A stretch of DNA of 38,450 nucleotides from Treponema sp. (GCA_031255615.1 JAIRSD010000255.1:1-38450), one strand, 5' to 3'. Counted from the first letter of the stretch, positions 7,657 to 16,902 are shown. Translations and numbers: made by a program. Notes: generated by a model not told the origin, from the sequence alone.

Positions 7657-8622
7657 ATGGGAGATTACATCCTGGAAGTCGAAAATTTGGTCAAGCATTT
7701 CCCGGTGAAAAGCGGAAGCAGAAAGGTCGTACACGCCGTGGACGGGGTAAGCATCAGAATCGAAAGGGGCCGCACCCTGGGGCTGGTGGGGGAATCGGGC
7801 TGCGGGAAGTCCACCCTGGCAAGGACGATTGTCAGAATTTACGATCCCACCGCGGGGAGAATCCTGATCGACGGCGCGGATATTGCGGCCCTGTCCCAGC
7901 GGCAGCTTAAACCGATTCGTAAAAAAATCCAGATGATCTTTCAGGACCCCTTCGCGTCCCTGAACGCCCGGATGACCGTTAAGGACATTATCGCCGAACC
8001 GCTGCGGGTCCACCAAATCGGCGCGGCGGGGAGGGAGCGGGACGAGATGGTCTACGAAATGCTGGCAAAGGTGGGGCTGGAGCGGGCCCACGCCAGCCGC
8101 TACGCCCATGAATTTTCCGGGGGCCAGCGGCAGCGGATCGGCATCGCCCGGTCCCTTATCCTGCATCCCGAAATCATTATCTGCGACGAGCCGATTTCCG
8201 CCCTGGACGTTTCCATCCAGGCCCAGGTTGTAAACATGCTTATCTCCTTCCAGCAGGAACTGGGGCTTACCTATCTTTTTATCGCCCACGATCTGTCAAT
8301 GGTCCGGTATGTCTCCGATGACGTGGGGGTTATGTATGTGGGAAAACTGGTGGAATTTTCCTCCGGCAATGAACTGTACAAAAATCCGCTGCATCCCTAC
8401 ACCCAGGGGCTTATCCAGTCCGCCCCGGCGGCCAACCCGGAAGCGGCGCGGGTTAAAAAAAGCATCCCCATCGAGGGGGATATTCCCAGCCCCATATCCC
8501 CGCCGCCGGGCTGCCGCTTCCATACCCGGTGCCGCTACGCTTCCCCCCGCTGCAAAACCGAGGAACCGGCCATGAGGGATCTGGGGGCCGGCCATTGGGC
8601 GGCCTGTCATATCCTGGGCTAA
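7657..8622 (+). CDS. oppF: Peptide ABC transporter ATPase OppF/DppF
   Basis: The 321-residue partner ATPase has Walker A GESGCGKS at residues 45-52, the signature FSGGQRQRI, Walker B IIICDEPISALD and the histidine in FIAHDLSMV. Its C-terminal extension has the cysteine cluster CRFHTRCRYASPRC, as in OppF/DppF. It closes the oppBCDF run. The gene for the binding protein follows only after a 465-base gap filled by a mosaic repeat, so the two may be transcribed to different levels. Confidence 0.95.
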   Translation: MGDYILEVENLVKHFPVKSGSRKVVHAVDGVSIRIERGRTLGLVGESGCGKSTLARTIVRIYDPTAGRILIDGADIAALSQRQLKPIRKKIQMIFQDPFASLNARMTVKDIIAEPLRVHQIGAAGRERDEMVYEMLAKVGLERAHASRYAHEFSGGQRQRIGIARSLILHPEIIICDEPISALDVSIQAQVVNMLISFQQELGLTYLFIAHDLSMVRYVSDDVGVMYVGKLVEFSSGNELYKNPLHPYTQGLIQSAPAANPEAARVKKSIPIEGDIPSPISPPPGCRFHTRCRYASPRCKTEEPAMRDLGAGHWAACHILG

Positions 8623-8632
8623 CGGGTTCCGG

Positions 8633-8870
8633 ACCAAAAGGCTGCGCCTTTTGGTTTTCGCGGTTTGGGGCGCTGCCCAAACCGCGTACCGGTTGCTGCT
8701 TTAGGCCGGCAAAATGCCGGCTGCAGCCAATTCACTGGTTTTGCGAAGCAAAACGCCCGCGCAAGGGATAGAAGCGGTATCCTTTTGCCCGGCGGGCCGG
8801 GCAAAAGGATTGAAGCGGATAGCCCGGTCCCCGGCGCGGAGCGCCGGGGATGCGCCCAAAAGGAACTCCA
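8633..8870 (-). repeat. Mosaic hairpin repeat, copy B
   Basis: Read on the minus strand, the core at 8756-8857 is nearly identical to copy A (GGGCGCAT, GC hairpin, CCGGGCTATCCGCTT, CCTTTTGCCCGG hairpin, CGCTTCTATCCCTTGCGCG). Beyond it are hairpins ACCAAAAGGC/GCCTTTTGGT (8633-8655) and GCGGTTTGGG/CCCAAACCGC. It fills the gap between oppF and oppA. Confidence 0.85.
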
Positions 8871-9087
8871 TATTCGGCCCCTTCCCTTTTTCCCGGGGGC
8901 TTCCATGCAGCGCGGGTCTTAAAAATGAACGCGGCGTCTTTCCCGATTGCCTTTGCTGCCAATATTTACGATAATAGGGAATCGTTCCCAATGCCGCCGG
9001 CCTGGGAATGTTTCCGTAGTTTGTTTGCAATAACAGTTCCAGAGACTGGTTGTAATCAAGGATATTTAACGCGAGGAGGAAAATGTT
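8871..9087 (+). promoter_or_regulatory. oppA upstream region
   Basis: This 217-base stretch has lower GC than its surroundings and presumably carries a separate oppA promoter, but I see no hexamer pair at good spacing. GGGAATCGTTCCC at 8977-8989 is a perfect short inverted repeat that could be a hairpin or operator. A strong GAGGAGG lies eight bases before the oppA ATG. Confidence 0.35.
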
Positions 9088-10716
9088 ATGTGTAAAAAAG
9101 CGGTATGGACCGGGTGTCTTCTTATCCTGGCCGCCGGTCTTGCTTTCGCGGGCGGGTCCAGGGACAGAAGGCCCGCAGCGGGGGCGCAGAGCGCGCAAAA
9201 AATAGTTTTTGCCCTGCAAAACGTGCCGGATGGGCTTGATCCGGGGATCACCAGCAATTCTTTCGCGTCGCCCTTTCTCTTGAACCTTTTTGAGGGGCTT
9301 ATCACCTACGACAAGGACAACAATATTATCCCCGCCCTGGCCGAGAAGTGGACCATCAGCAGCGACGGTACGGTATATACCTTTAACCTGCGGCGGGGTC
9401 TTAAATGGTCCGACGGGAGTCCCCTGACCGCCCGGGACTTTGTGTATTCCTACTACCGGGTGCTGGACCCCAAGGTGGCATCCAACTATTCGGTCATGTT
9501 CACCGATTTCGTCAAGGGGGCGGCGGAGTATTACGAGGGGACCGGTTCCCGGGATCAGGTTGGAATCGCCGCTCCTGACGATAACACCCTCGTTCTTACC
9601 CTCAAGGGGCCGACCCCCTTCTTCCTGGGCATCCTGGGGATGTGGACCTTCTCTCCGGTAAAGCAGGAAGTGGTCGAAAGGGAGCCTGAACGCTGGACCC
9701 TTGCCGCCTCCACCTTTATCTCCAACGGCCCCTTCAAGGTATCGGAGATCCGGCTGGGGGAGAGCGTTACCCTGGTGAAAAACGAGCACTACTGGAACGC
9801 CGCCACGGTACGGCTGGAGGAGATCCAGTTCCGGTATATCCTGGAACCCGCCACCGCCCTTACCGCCCTGGAGGCCGGACAGATCGACGGCCTGCGGACG
9901 CCGCCGGCCTCGGAAACTTCCCGGCTTAAATCGAGCAGCGACGCCTACCAGTCCGTACCCTCCTTTGGGACCACCTATTACATGATCAACCAGAACGTTA
10001 AGCCCTTCGACGATGTCCGGGTCCGCAGGGCCCTGTCCATGGCTATCGACCGGGAGGAGATCATCGCCAATGTGCTGCAAAGTTCCGATTCTCCGGCCTT
10101 CGGTCTTGTGTCCCCCGGTTATGTCCTGAACGGCAAGGATTTCCGGGACGGACGGCCGACCTACGGCCTATCCCCCAGGGCGGACGCGGCCGGGGCCCGG
10201 CGGCTTTTGGCGGAAGCGGGCTACCCCGACGGCCAGGGATTCCCCACCATCCAGTTGAGCTACTACACGGATCGGAATGTCAGAAGCATCGTAGAGGTGC
10301 TGCAGCAGATGTGGAAGCAGAATCTGAATGTCAATACCGAAATCTCCACCCAGGAATGGGCGGTGTACTACGCGGGGGTGCAGCAGTTGGACTACCAGAT
10401 CGGCGCCATGGGCTGGGGCGGGGATTACCTGCATCCCATGACCTTTTTAACCGTTTTGACCTCCGGGAACCCTTCCAACTACACCAGCTATAAAAACGCG
10501 GAGTACGACGCCCTGGTAGCATCGGCGCAGACGGAGGTTGATCCGGCAAGGGCTGTGAATATTATGCAGCGGGCCGAAGATCTTGCCATGAACGACATAG
10601 CGATACTGCCCCTGTACCACCGGTCCGTCGTCTTTATGATGGCCCCCCATGTAAAGGGCTACTACATGACGCCCCTGTCGCACCTGTACTTCAGGGAAGC
10701 CTACGTGGAGCGGTAA
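9088..10716 (+). CDS. oppA: Peptide ABC transporter extracytoplasmic binding protein (SBP_bac_5)
   Basis: The 542-residue product starts with a signal peptide (MCKKAVWTGCLLILAAGLAFAGG) with a type I site after AFA and no proper lipobox. This is unusual, since spirochaete OppA proteins are often lipoproteins. The mature protein has family-5 solute-binding features: NVPDGLDPGITSN, LNLFEGLITYDKDNNI, PALAEKWTISSDGTVYTFNLR, the GLKWSDGSPLTARDF motif, and MAIDREEI later on. Length is normal for the family. It delivers substrate to OppBC. It lies downstream of oppBCDF with its own leader and is followed after five bases by a cyclophilin gene. Confidence 0.93.
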   Translation: MCKKAVWTGCLLILAAGLAFAGGSRDRRPAAGAQSAQKIVFALQNVPDGLDPGITSNSFASPFLLNLFEGLITYDKDNNIIPALAEKWTISSDGTVYTFNLRRGLKWSDGSPLTARDFVYSYYRVLDPKVASNYSVMFTDFVKGAAEYYEGTGSRDQVGIAAPDDNTLVLTLKGPTPFFLGILGMWTFSPVKQEVVEREPERWTLAASTFISNGPFKVSEIRLGESVTLVKNEHYWNAATVRLEEIQFRYILEPATALTALEAGQIDGLRTPPASETSRLKSSSDAYQSVPSFGTTYYMINQNVKPFDDVRVRRALSMAIDREEIIANVLQSSDSPAFGLVSPGYVLNGKDFRDGRPTYGLSPRADAAGARRLLAEAGYPDGQGFPTIQLSYYTDRNVRSIVEVLQQMWKQNLNVNTEISTQEWAVYYAGVQQLDYQIGAMGWGGDYLHPMTFLTVLTSGNPSNYTSYKNAEYDALVASAQTEVDPARAVNIMQRAEDLAMNDIAILPLYHRSVVFMMAPHVKGYYMTPLSHLYFREAYVER

Positions 10717-10721
10717 GAGTC

Positions 10722-11228
10722 GTGAACCCGATAGCGGAGATCATCGTAAAGGAGGGCGGTATTGCGGGGGGCGGCGTCATGCGTTTCGAGCTGTTCCCCG
10801 ACAGGGCGCCCCTGACGGTCAAGAATTTTATCGATCTGGCGTTATCGGGTTTCTATAACGGTTTAACCTTTCACCGGGTTGTGAAGGACTATGTCATCCA
10901 GGGCGGCTCAGGCAACAACACCTGCGTCTGCCCTACGGATGTTATGATAAAAGGAGAGTTCGCCGAAAACGGCGTTGATACGGGCCTTGTCCATGAACGA
11001 GGCGCCCTCTCCATGGCCCGGAACCAGGACTTCGACAGCGCGGGCACCCAGTTTTTCGTGGTTCACCGGGACGCCCGCCGGCTGGACGGAAAATACGCCG
11101 CCTTTGGGAAGATGCTGGACGGCTTTGAGACATTGGACAAAATCGCCGCGGTCCCCACCGCCGGTCCCGAAAAGGAAAACAGACCTCTGGAACCGGTGGT
11201 CATACAAGAAATCAGCATTATCGCTTAA
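10722..11228 (+). CDS. Cyclophilin-type peptidyl-prolyl cis-trans isomerase
   Basis: The 168-residue product has the cyclophilin core: LTVKNFIDLALSGFYNGLTFHRV with the catalytic FHR arginine, then VIQGGSGNN, GALSMARNQDFDSAGTQFFV and FGKMLDGFETLDKI. There is no signal peptide, so it should be cytoplasmic. The start is GTG 10722, five bases after the oppA stop, with only a weak ribosome binding site, so translational coupling to oppA is likely. The substrate-binding Trp of eukaryotic cyclophilins is not present, as in many bacterial forms. Confidence 0.92.
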   Translation: MNPIAEIIVKEGGIAGGGVMRFELFPDRAPLTVKNFIDLALSGFYNGLTFHRVVKDYVIQGGSGNNTCVCPTDVMIKGEFAENGVDTGLVHERGALSMARNQDFDSAGTQFFVVHRDARRLDGKYAAFGKMLDGFETLDKIAAVPTAGPEKENRPLEPVVIQEISIIA

Positions 11229-11330
11229 GGCTGTTCCCCAACGTTGGTTCGCGGAACAGTTCTCCTGAATTGAGTAACAGAGCTGTTCAGAAACTTCAGT
11301 TTCCGAACAAGCACCGCTTAAAAACAGCAA
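11229..11330 (+). repeat. Three-hairpin element, partial or degenerate copy
   Basis: TGTTCAGAAAC at 11284 pairs with GTTTCCGAACA and is followed by the GCTTAAAAAC tail, matching the hairpin at 12224. A second inverted repeat, CTGTTCC (11231-11237) with GGAACAG (11253-11259), precedes it. The element ends just before the ribosome binding site AAGGAGG of the next gene. Confidence 0.65.
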
Positions 11331-11343
11331 AAGGAGGCATCCC

Positions 11344-12222
11344 ATGCAGGTTCTAACAACCCGCCGCCAACCGGAAGACCGGGGGGTGTACAGCATTCTT
11401 GAGACTCTGGATATAAGCAGCGGCAAACGGACGGTATTGCGGGAATTCGACGATACCATCGAGGCGCCCAACTGGACCCCGGACGGCAAGTGCCTTATCT
11501 ATAACCGGAAGGGCCGGATCTACCGTTACGAACTGGCCTCCGGCGCAGTCAGGGTGATCTACTCCGGGGCCGCTACGGCCTGCAACAACGACCATGTTCT
11601 TTCCCCCGACGGCGCTTCCATTGCGGTAAGCAACGGCACCTGGGAGGACGGCCAATCCCGAATCTACATACTCCCCCTGGCGGGGGGAGAACCGGCGCTG
11701 GTTACCCCCATGGCCCCCAGCTACCTTCACGGCTGGTCCCCGGACGGCAGGACTCTGGCCTACTGCGGGGAACGGAACGGCCAGTTCGACATCTACACCA
11801 TCCCCGTCTGGGGGGGCCGGGAAACCCGGCTGACCGACAGCCCCGGCCTGGACGACGGCCCCGAATACAGCCCCGACGGCCGGTACATCTGGTTTAATTC
11901 GACCCGCAGCGGACTCATGCAGCTCTGGCGCATGGAGGCCGACGGCTCGAACCCCGTCCAGATGACCAGCGACGAAAGTAACAACTGGTTCGGCCACGTA
12001 TCGCCCGATGGGGAAAAGGCGGCCTTTATCTCCTACCGGAAGGGGGACGTGGAACCCGACAGGCATCCCCCCAACAAGAACGTCCAGCTTCGACTCATGT
12101 CCTCCCGGGGCGGGGACTTTAGCGTTATCGCCGAACTCTTCGGCGGCCAGGGAACCATCAACGTGAACTCCTGGTCTCCGGACTCCCGGCAGATTGCCTT
12201 CGTGTCGTACCGCCTCAAATAG
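11344..12222 (+). CDS. TolB/WD40-like beta-propeller protein, cytoplasmic
   Basis: The 292-residue protein is made of repeated PD40-type blades, each with an SPDG-like turn: [56 protein letters not shown] and [12 protein letters not shown]. No signal peptide is seen, unlike TolB itself, so it is probably cytoplasmic. Proteins of this kind appear beside carbohydrate enzymes (for example as oligogalacturonate-lyase-like propellers). The next gene is a sugar isomerase/epimerase-like TIM barrel, which fits a sugar role, but no catalytic residue can be named. The start is ATG 11344 with AAGGAGG seven bases upstream. Confidence 0.8.
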   Translation: MQVLTTRRQPEDRGVYSILETLDISSGKRTVLREFDDTIEAPNWTPDGKCLIYNRKGRIYRYELASGAVRVIYSGAATACNNDHVLSPDGASIAVSNGTWEDGQSRIYILPLAGGEPALVTPMAPSYLHGWSPDGRTLAYCGERNGQFDIYTIPVWGGRETRLTDSPGLDDGPEYSPDGRYIWFNSTRSGLMQLWRMEADGSNPVQMTSDESNNWFGHVSPDGEKAAFISYRKGDVEPDRHPPNKNVQLRLMSSRGGDFSVIAELFGGQGTINVNSWSPDSRQIAFVSYRLK

Positions 12223-12223
12223 A

Positions 12224-12346
12224 GTTGTTCAGAAACTTCAGTTTCTGAACAACACCCTTTTAAAAACGAAAAAACGCGAATTTCCCAGGGAAATTCGCGT
12301 TTTCGCAAGGCCTGTTCAATAACCAACCGGGCTATTGGACAGGTCC
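12224..12346 (+). repeat. Three-hairpin element, full copy
   Basis: Hairpin 1 is GTTGTTCAGAAAC (12224-12236) paired perfectly with GTTTCTGAACAAC (12241-12253). Hairpin 2 is CGCGAATTTCC/GGAAATTCGCG (12275-12299), followed by TTTTCG, and could terminate transcription. Hairpin 3 is CCTGTTCAATA/TATTGGACAGG (12311-12343). The same three hairpins occur inverted at 15369-15496. Confidence 0.8.
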
Positions 12347-12367
12347 AACAAGAAAAGGATGGCCCCC

Positions 12368-13117
12368 ATGCCTCAACAGAATCGTTTTGTTTCGGTCCAG
12401 CTTTTTGCCCTCCGGGATCAGATGAACAAGGATTTCCCCGCCGTCATGCGGAAAATCGCCGAAATAGGCTACGAATATGTGGAACTGTACCACCACGCCT
12501 ACGGCGGCGCGCCGGCGGCGGAGGTCAAAAAAATTACCGCCGGCGCGGGGCTTAAAATCTCCGGCTGCCACGTGGGCATCGGCGACCTGGAGGAGCGGCC
12601 GGAAGAAACCATTGCCTTCCTCGCCGAATCCGGCTGCCCCCACATGATCTGCGGCTGGGCCGAATATCCTTCGGCCCTGTCCCCCTGGCAGCGGGCCCGC
12701 TTCTTCAACCGCATCGGCGCGCTGGCCCGGGAAGGGGGGCTGCTCTTTTCCCTCCACAACCACCGCCAGGAATTCAGCTCCGCCGGCGGCCGCTGCCTCC
12801 TGGAGATCCTCATGGAAAACACCGACCCCGCTTTGGTTGGCCTGGAGATGGACACCTACTGGGCCGTCAAAGGCGGGGCGGATCCGGCGGCTTTCCAGGC
12901 CAAATGGCGCCGCCGCAGCCCCCTCATCCACCTTAAGGACTACAACCCCGCCAAAAATCCCGACTGGGCGTCCATCGGGGAGGGAATCATCGACTTCGCC
13001 GCCGTGGTCAAGGCCGCCGCCGAAACATCGGGCTTCGTCTTCGACCTCGACAGCAGCGACGACCTCTACCGGGACTTCGCCGCCGCCCTAAAAGCTATCA
13101 AGCAACTCATCGCCTAG
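12368..13117 (+). CDS. Sugar phosphate isomerase/epimerase-like TIM barrel (xylose isomerase-like, AP endonuclease 2 fold)
   Basis: The 249-residue product matches the xylose isomerase-like TIM-barrel superfamily: an N-terminal VSVQLFALRDQMNKDF strand-helix, IGYEYVELY, then the metal-ligand strands FSLHNHRQEF, VGLEMDTYW, LIHLKDYNP and a terminal FVFDLD. These supply the His, Glu, Asp and His residues that bind divalent metal in relatives acting on sugars, inositols or hydroxypyruvate. The exact substrate is unknown. ATG 12368 is preferred, with AAAAGGA at proper spacing; an upstream TTG at 12335 falls inside the repeat element. It may share a transcript with the propeller gene if hairpin 2 of the repeat does not terminate. 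Confidence 0.85.
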   Translation: MPQQNRFVSVQLFALRDQMNKDFPAVMRKIAEIGYEYVELYHHAYGGAPAAEVKKITAGAGLKISGCHVGIGDLEERPEETIAFLAESGCPHMICGWAEYPSALSPWQRARFFNRIGALAREGGLLFSLHNHRQEFSSAGGRCLLEILMENTDPALVGLEMDTYWAVKGGADPAAFQAKWRRRSPLIHLKDYNPAKNPDWASIGEGIIDFAAVVKAAAETSGFVFDLDSSDDLYRDFAAALKAIKQLIA

Positions 13118-13119
13118 TT

Positions 13120-13412
13120 CGTTCTATGGGCGCATCCCCGGCGCTCCGCGCCGGGGACCGGGCTATCCGCTCCAATTCCTCGCCCCTGCGGGGCGAGGAA
13201 TTCCGCTTCTATCCCTTGCGCGGCTGCGGCTGACCAAAACGCTGCGCGTTTTGATTCGGCCTCCCTGCCGTCTCGCGTCTTTGGAGTTGGTCCGTTCTGT
13301 GCGCCGAATTCCTGCATCGGACACAGCCGGCATCCATGCCGGCTGCGGGGGGCGGGAGCGCGGAGCAAGGCCCGGGGCTCCAGACGGCGGCCTTCGATCC
13401 GCCGCACCCCGG
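13120..13412 (+). repeat. Mosaic hairpin repeat, copy C
   Basis: The core at 13128-13225 has the same linkers as copies A and B, but hairpin 2 is a different word, AATTCCTCGCCCC/GGGGCGAGGAATT, still perfectly paired. It begins about ten bases after the stop of the isomerase gene and runs to the convergent proS stop. The downstream part includes CAGCCGGCATCCATGCCGGCTG. Confidence 0.85.
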
Positions 13413-13418
13413 CGCCGC

Positions 13419-15260
13419 CTATCCGTTCAGAACCGCCAGTTCTTCCCGTATCAGGGACGCCAGTTCCCCGGCGGCCTTGCCGGTTTCCACCAGACGGCTC
13501 TCCCCCTCCCCCCGCCGCCGGATCTCCAGCGCGGGGGAGCCCCCGGCAAGATTCTTGTCCGCCGCCACTACGCGGAAGGGAATACCGATAAGATCCGCGT
13601 CCTTGAATTTGACCCCCGGCCGCTCCTCCCGGTCGTCCACCAGGACTTCTATACCCAACCCCGCCAGCTCCTCCGCCAGCTTATCGACGGCCTCCTTAAC
13701 GGCTCCCCCGTATCTTATGGGGATAATGATCACCTGGTAGGGGGCCAGAGTCATGGGCCAGCGGATGCCGTCGTCATCGTGGTGTTCCTCGATGACGCTG
13801 GCCAGGGTCCGGTCAAGGCCGATGCCGTAACTCCCCATGACGGGGATCCGGGTTTTTCCGTTCTCGTCGAGGTAGCTTACGTTCATGGTGCGGGTATACT
13901 TGTAACCCAGCTTAAAAATGTGCCCTAACTCATTCCCCTTTTTCTCGTAGAGCTCTCCGCCGCAGCGGGGGCAGCGGTCCCCGGCCTTGACGGTGCGGAG
14001 ATCCCGAACCATCCAGCCCGTAAAGTCCCTGCCGTAGGCGGCGTGCCGGTAATGGAGATCCTTTGCCAGGGCCCCGGTAACCGCGTCGGTCATGGCGGCA
14101 ACGGTTTCATCAACGATAAGCGGAAGGCCGGTAAGCCCCAGGGGACCGGCAAAACCCAGGGGGGCGCCGGTAAGACGTTCCACATCGGCGTCCGCCGCCA
14201 GGGCTGCCTCGCCGGCCTTCAGCGCCGCGGCCAGTTTTGCCTCATTCACATCCAGATCTCCCCGGATAGCCACGGCGAAGAACGCCTCGGGGTACACCAG
14301 GGGGGCTTCGGGAGCGGGGCGGCGGCGTTCCAGGGAAGCGCATCCCGGCGCGGCGCTCAGATCCAGTTCCACATTCACCGCCCGGTAGATCAGGGTTTTG
14401 ATAAAGGTTTCCGCGCCGGTGTTAAGAAAGGCGCAGAGTTCCTCGATGGTTTTTACCGCGGGGGTATCGATCTTCTCCGGCGCCGGAACGGAGGAAGCCG
14501 CCGCCCTGGCGGCCTCAAGGGATTCGGGGGCATCGAAATCCGGCTTGCAGCCCGCCTTTTCCACATTGGCGGCGTAATCGCAGTCCCGGCAGAGCAGCAG
14601 GGTATTGTCCCCGACCTCGCTTTCCACCATAAATTCTTCGGAACCGCTGCCTCCCATGGCCCCGGAATCCGCCTGCACGGGAATCACCGTAAGGCCGCAG
14701 CGTTTGAAGATCCGCCGGTAGGCCCGGCCCATGTCCTGGTAGGTCTCATCCAGACTTTGCTCGTCGCGGTGGTATGAGTAGGCGTCCTTCATCACAAATT
14801 CCCGGCCCCGCATCACCCCGTAACGGGGGCGAATCTCATCCCGGTACTTGCTGTTGATCTGGTACAGGGAAAGGGGAAGCTGGCGGTAGCTGGAAAGCTC
14901 ATCCCGCACCAGGCTGGTAAAGGCCTCCTCCGCGGTGGGGGAAACCACCAGATCCGCCCCCAGCCGGTTCTTGGCCCGGAGCATAGCGTCCCCCATGGCG
15001 TCCCAGCGGCCGGACTCCTTCCAGAGTTCCCCGGGAACCACCACCGTCGGCTTTACCTCCAGGGAATTGATGGATTCCATCTCTTCCCGGATGATCCGCT
15101 CCAGCTTGCGGAACGAACGAAGCCCCAGCGGCAGGTAGGCAAAAAGGCCGTTGGCGAGTTTACGAATCATCCCGGCGCGGAACATAAGCCGGTGGCTGAC
15201 GATCACCGCGTCCGCCGGAACCTCCCGCAGGGTGGGGATAAAGGTCTGGGAAAATTTCAT
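13419..15260 (-). CDS. proS: Prolyl-tRNA synthetase, bacterial type with editing insertion
   Basis: The 613-residue class II synthetase charges tRNA-Pro. Motif 2 is visible as YRDEIRPRYGVMRGREFVMKD, and motif 3 as GSYGIGLDRTLASVIEE. Between them sits the INS editing domain (about residues 230-400), which hydrolyses Ala-tRNA-Pro and is typical of bacterial-type ProRS. A CPRCGGELYE metal-like segment and the C-terminal anticodon-binding domain (APYQVIIIPIRYGG and on) follow. The length is slightly above the common 570. The start is ATG 15260 with GAGGGAG upstream. It is transcribed alone, convergent to the isomerase gene and divergent from the MATE gene. Confidence 0.96.
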   Translation of the reverse strand: MKFSQTFIPTLREVPADAVIVSHRLMFRAGMIRKLANGLFAYLPLGLRSFRKLERIIREEMESINSLEVKPTVVVPGELWKESGRWDAMGDAMLRAKNRLGADLVVSPTAEEAFTSLVRDELSSYRQLPLSLYQINSKYRDEIRPRYGVMRGREFVMKDAYSYHRDEQSLDETYQDMGRAYRRIFKRCGLTVIPVQADSGAMGGSGSEEFMVESEVGDNTLLLCRDCDYAANVEKAGCKPDFDAPESLEAARAAASSVPAPEKIDTPAVKTIEELCAFLNTGAETFIKTLIYRAVNVELDLSAAPGCASLERRRPAPEAPLVYPEAFFAVAIRGDLDVNEAKLAAALKAGEAALAADADVERLTGAPLGFAGPLGLTGLPLIVDETVAAMTDAVTGALAKDLHYRHAAYGRDFTGWMVRDLRTVKAGDRCPRCGGELYEKKGNELGHIFKLGYKYTRTMNVSYLDENGKTRIPVMGSYGIGLDRTLASVIEEHHDDDGIRWPMTLAPYQVIIIPIRYGGAVKEAVDKLAEELAGLGIEVLVDDREERPGVKFKDADLIGIPFRVVAADKNLAGGSPALEIRRRGEGESRLVETGKAAGELASLIREELAVLNG

Positions 15261-15279
15261 ACAACGCTGCTCCCTCTAC

Positions 15280-15308
15280 TTCAATTACTCGTAAATCTGG
15301 ATTATACT
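15280..15308 (+). promoter_or_regulatory. Possible promoter of the MATE gene
   Basis: TTCAAT (15280-15285), 17 bases and TATACT (15303-15308) face the MATE gene and overlap the divergent proS promoter. The -35 is weak. If used, it gives a leader of about 215 bases that contains the full three-hairpin element. Confidence 0.4.
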
Positions 15309-15330
15309 ATAACGATGGCTGATGTGTCTT
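15301..15330 (-). promoter_or_regulatory. Probable proS promoter
   Basis: The minus strand has AAGACA (plus 15325-15330), an 18-base spacer and a perfect TATAAT (plus 15301-15306), about 40 bases ahead of the proS start. Confidence 0.65.
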
Positions 15331-15368
15331 CACGGATCCCAACTCGGGGTGAAGGGTGAAACGAAATT

Positions 15369-15496
15369 GGGCTTGTTCAATAACCCGGTTGGTTATTGAA
15401 CAAGCCGTGCGAAAAACGTGGATTTTCCAAGAAAATCCGCGCTTTTCTTCGTTATTTAAGCGGTTGTTGTTCAAAAACTGAATTTTCTGAACAACT
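15369..15496 (-). repeat. Three-hairpin element, full copy, inverted
   Basis: In plus-strand order: GGCTTGTTCAATAACC pairing with GGTTATTGAACAAGCC, then GGATTTTC/GAAAATCC with flanking CGAAAAA and CTTTTCTTCG, then GTTGTTCAAAAA with TTCTGAACAAC. Read on the minus strand, this is the same order as at 12224-12346 with many compensated base changes. Confidence 0.78.
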
Positions 15497-15528
15497 CTAT
15501 TTAAGAATACAACGGCCCCGGATTATGT

Positions 15529-16893
15529 ATGAAGATCATCAACCTATTTACCGACAAAATTTTTTATAAGAATCTTTTTGCCATCGCCATCCCTATCATG
15601 CTCCAAAATTTTATAAACTCCTTCGTGAACGTTCTGGACACGGTAATGATAGGCCGGCTGGGAACCGTGGAAATCGCCGCGGTGGGCCTGGGGAACAACG
15701 TATTCTTCTTCTACATGATCGTCCTCTTTGGAATTTGTTCCGGCGGCGCGGTATTTATCGCCCAATTTTGGGGCAAGCGGGATATGAAGGGAATACGGAA
15801 AACCGTGGGCCTCTGCTGCGCCGTCAACCTGCTTATCGGCAGCCTCTTTACCATTGCCGGATTCCTGGTTCCCGAGCGGATCATAGGCATCTACTCCACC
15901 GACGGGGATGTGATTAGGGCCGGCGCCCTGTATCTCCGCTATATAAGCCCCTCATTCCTCCCCTTCGCCCTGGCCCAGGTCCTGGTCATTTCCCTGCGTT
16001 CCATTGAACAGGTCAAGGCCCCCATGACGACCACGATCATCGCCCTTTCGATTAACGCGGTGCTTAACTGGCTGTGGATCTTCGGCATCGGCCCCTTTCC
16101 CGCCATGGGGGTGGCGGGAGCGGCCCTGGCTACCACGGTGTCCCGCTTTACCGAGACCGCCCTGCTTATCGGCATCAGCCGCCGGAGGAATTACCCGATC
16201 ATCGGGCCCTTAAAAGAAATGCTCGATTTTAACCGGGCCTTTATCGGCCGTTACGTCCGGATCGTGGCGCCCATCGTTATGAATGAATTTGCCTGGTCCC
16301 TGGGGGTTACCATGCAGAATATCATCTTTGCCCGGACCCATACGGACGCCATTGCCGCCTTCAACATAACCGGCACCGTATCCCAGCTTACCTGGGTGCT
16401 TTTTATCGGCCTGGGAAACGGGGTGGGGGTGCTCATCGGCAAGAAGATAGGAGAGGGCGACCACGACGGCGCACGGAACTACGCCCTAAAAATTATCTTT
16501 TTCATTCCCCTGGCGGCGCTGGCGGCGGCGGCGGCGCTTATCCCCATCTCCCACATCACCCCCTTTATTTTCAAGGTGAACGAGACGGTCCTCCATACCG
16601 CGGCCCAGATGCTCTTTATCCTGGCCGCCACATACCCCTGCCGGGCCTTCAACATGGCCATGGTGGTCGGAATCTGCCGGGCCGGGGGGGATACGGTATT
16701 CTGCGCGATCTACGATGTGGCCTTTATGTGGACCGTCGCCCTGCCCGCCGCCGCCGCCGCGAGTTTCATCTTCAACGCCCCCTTCTGGGTTATCTATCTG
16801 CTGGTGCTTTCCGAGGAATTCTTCAAGATGACGGCGGGAATTTGGCGTTTTCGCAGCGGCAAATGGCTCCACGATGTGACCAAGGGCCTGTAG
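15529..16893 (+). CDS. MATE-family multidrug/metabolite efflux protein
   Basis: The 454-residue inner-membrane protein has about 12 helices in two homologous halves, with MATE landmarks: IAIPIMLQNFINSFVNVLDT in helix 1, MIGRLGTVEIAAVGLGN after it, and the second-half counterpart (IVMNEFAWSLGVTMQNIIFA, IAAFNITGTVSQL). Such proteins export cationic drugs or metabolites in exchange for sodium or protons. The ATG at 15529 has no clear ribosome binding site. The gene is convergent with the HAD gene, only nine bases apart. The substrate is unknown. Confidence 0.9.
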   Translation: MKIINLFTDKIFYKNLFAIAIPIMLQNFINSFVNVLDTVMIGRLGTVEIAAVGLGNNVFFFYMIVLFGICSGGAVFIAQFWGKRDMKGIRKTVGLCCAVNLLIGSLFTIAGFLVPERIIGIYSTDGDVIRAGALYLRYISPSFLPFALAQVLVISLRSIEQVKAPMTTTIIALSINAVLNWLWIFGIGPFPAMGVAGAALATTVSRFTETALLIGISRRRNYPIIGPLKEMLDFNRAFIGRYVRIVAPIVMNEFAWSLGVTMQNIIFARTHTDAIAAFNITGTVSQLTWVLFIGLGNGVGVLIGKKIGEGDHDGARNYALKIIFFIPLAALAAAAALIPISHITPFIFKVNETVLHTAAQMLFILAATYPCRAFNMAMVVGICRAGGDTVFCAIYDVAFMWTVALPAAAAASFIFNAPFWVIYLLVLSEEFFKMTAGIWRFRSGKWLHDVTKGL

Positions 16894-16902
16894 CCCCGGA
16901 AA

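Noticed and set aside
8701..10080. A 459-codon minus-strand open frame across oppA and repeat copy B
   Set aside because: It is antisense to oppA and runs through the mosaic repeat; the product shows no family pattern.
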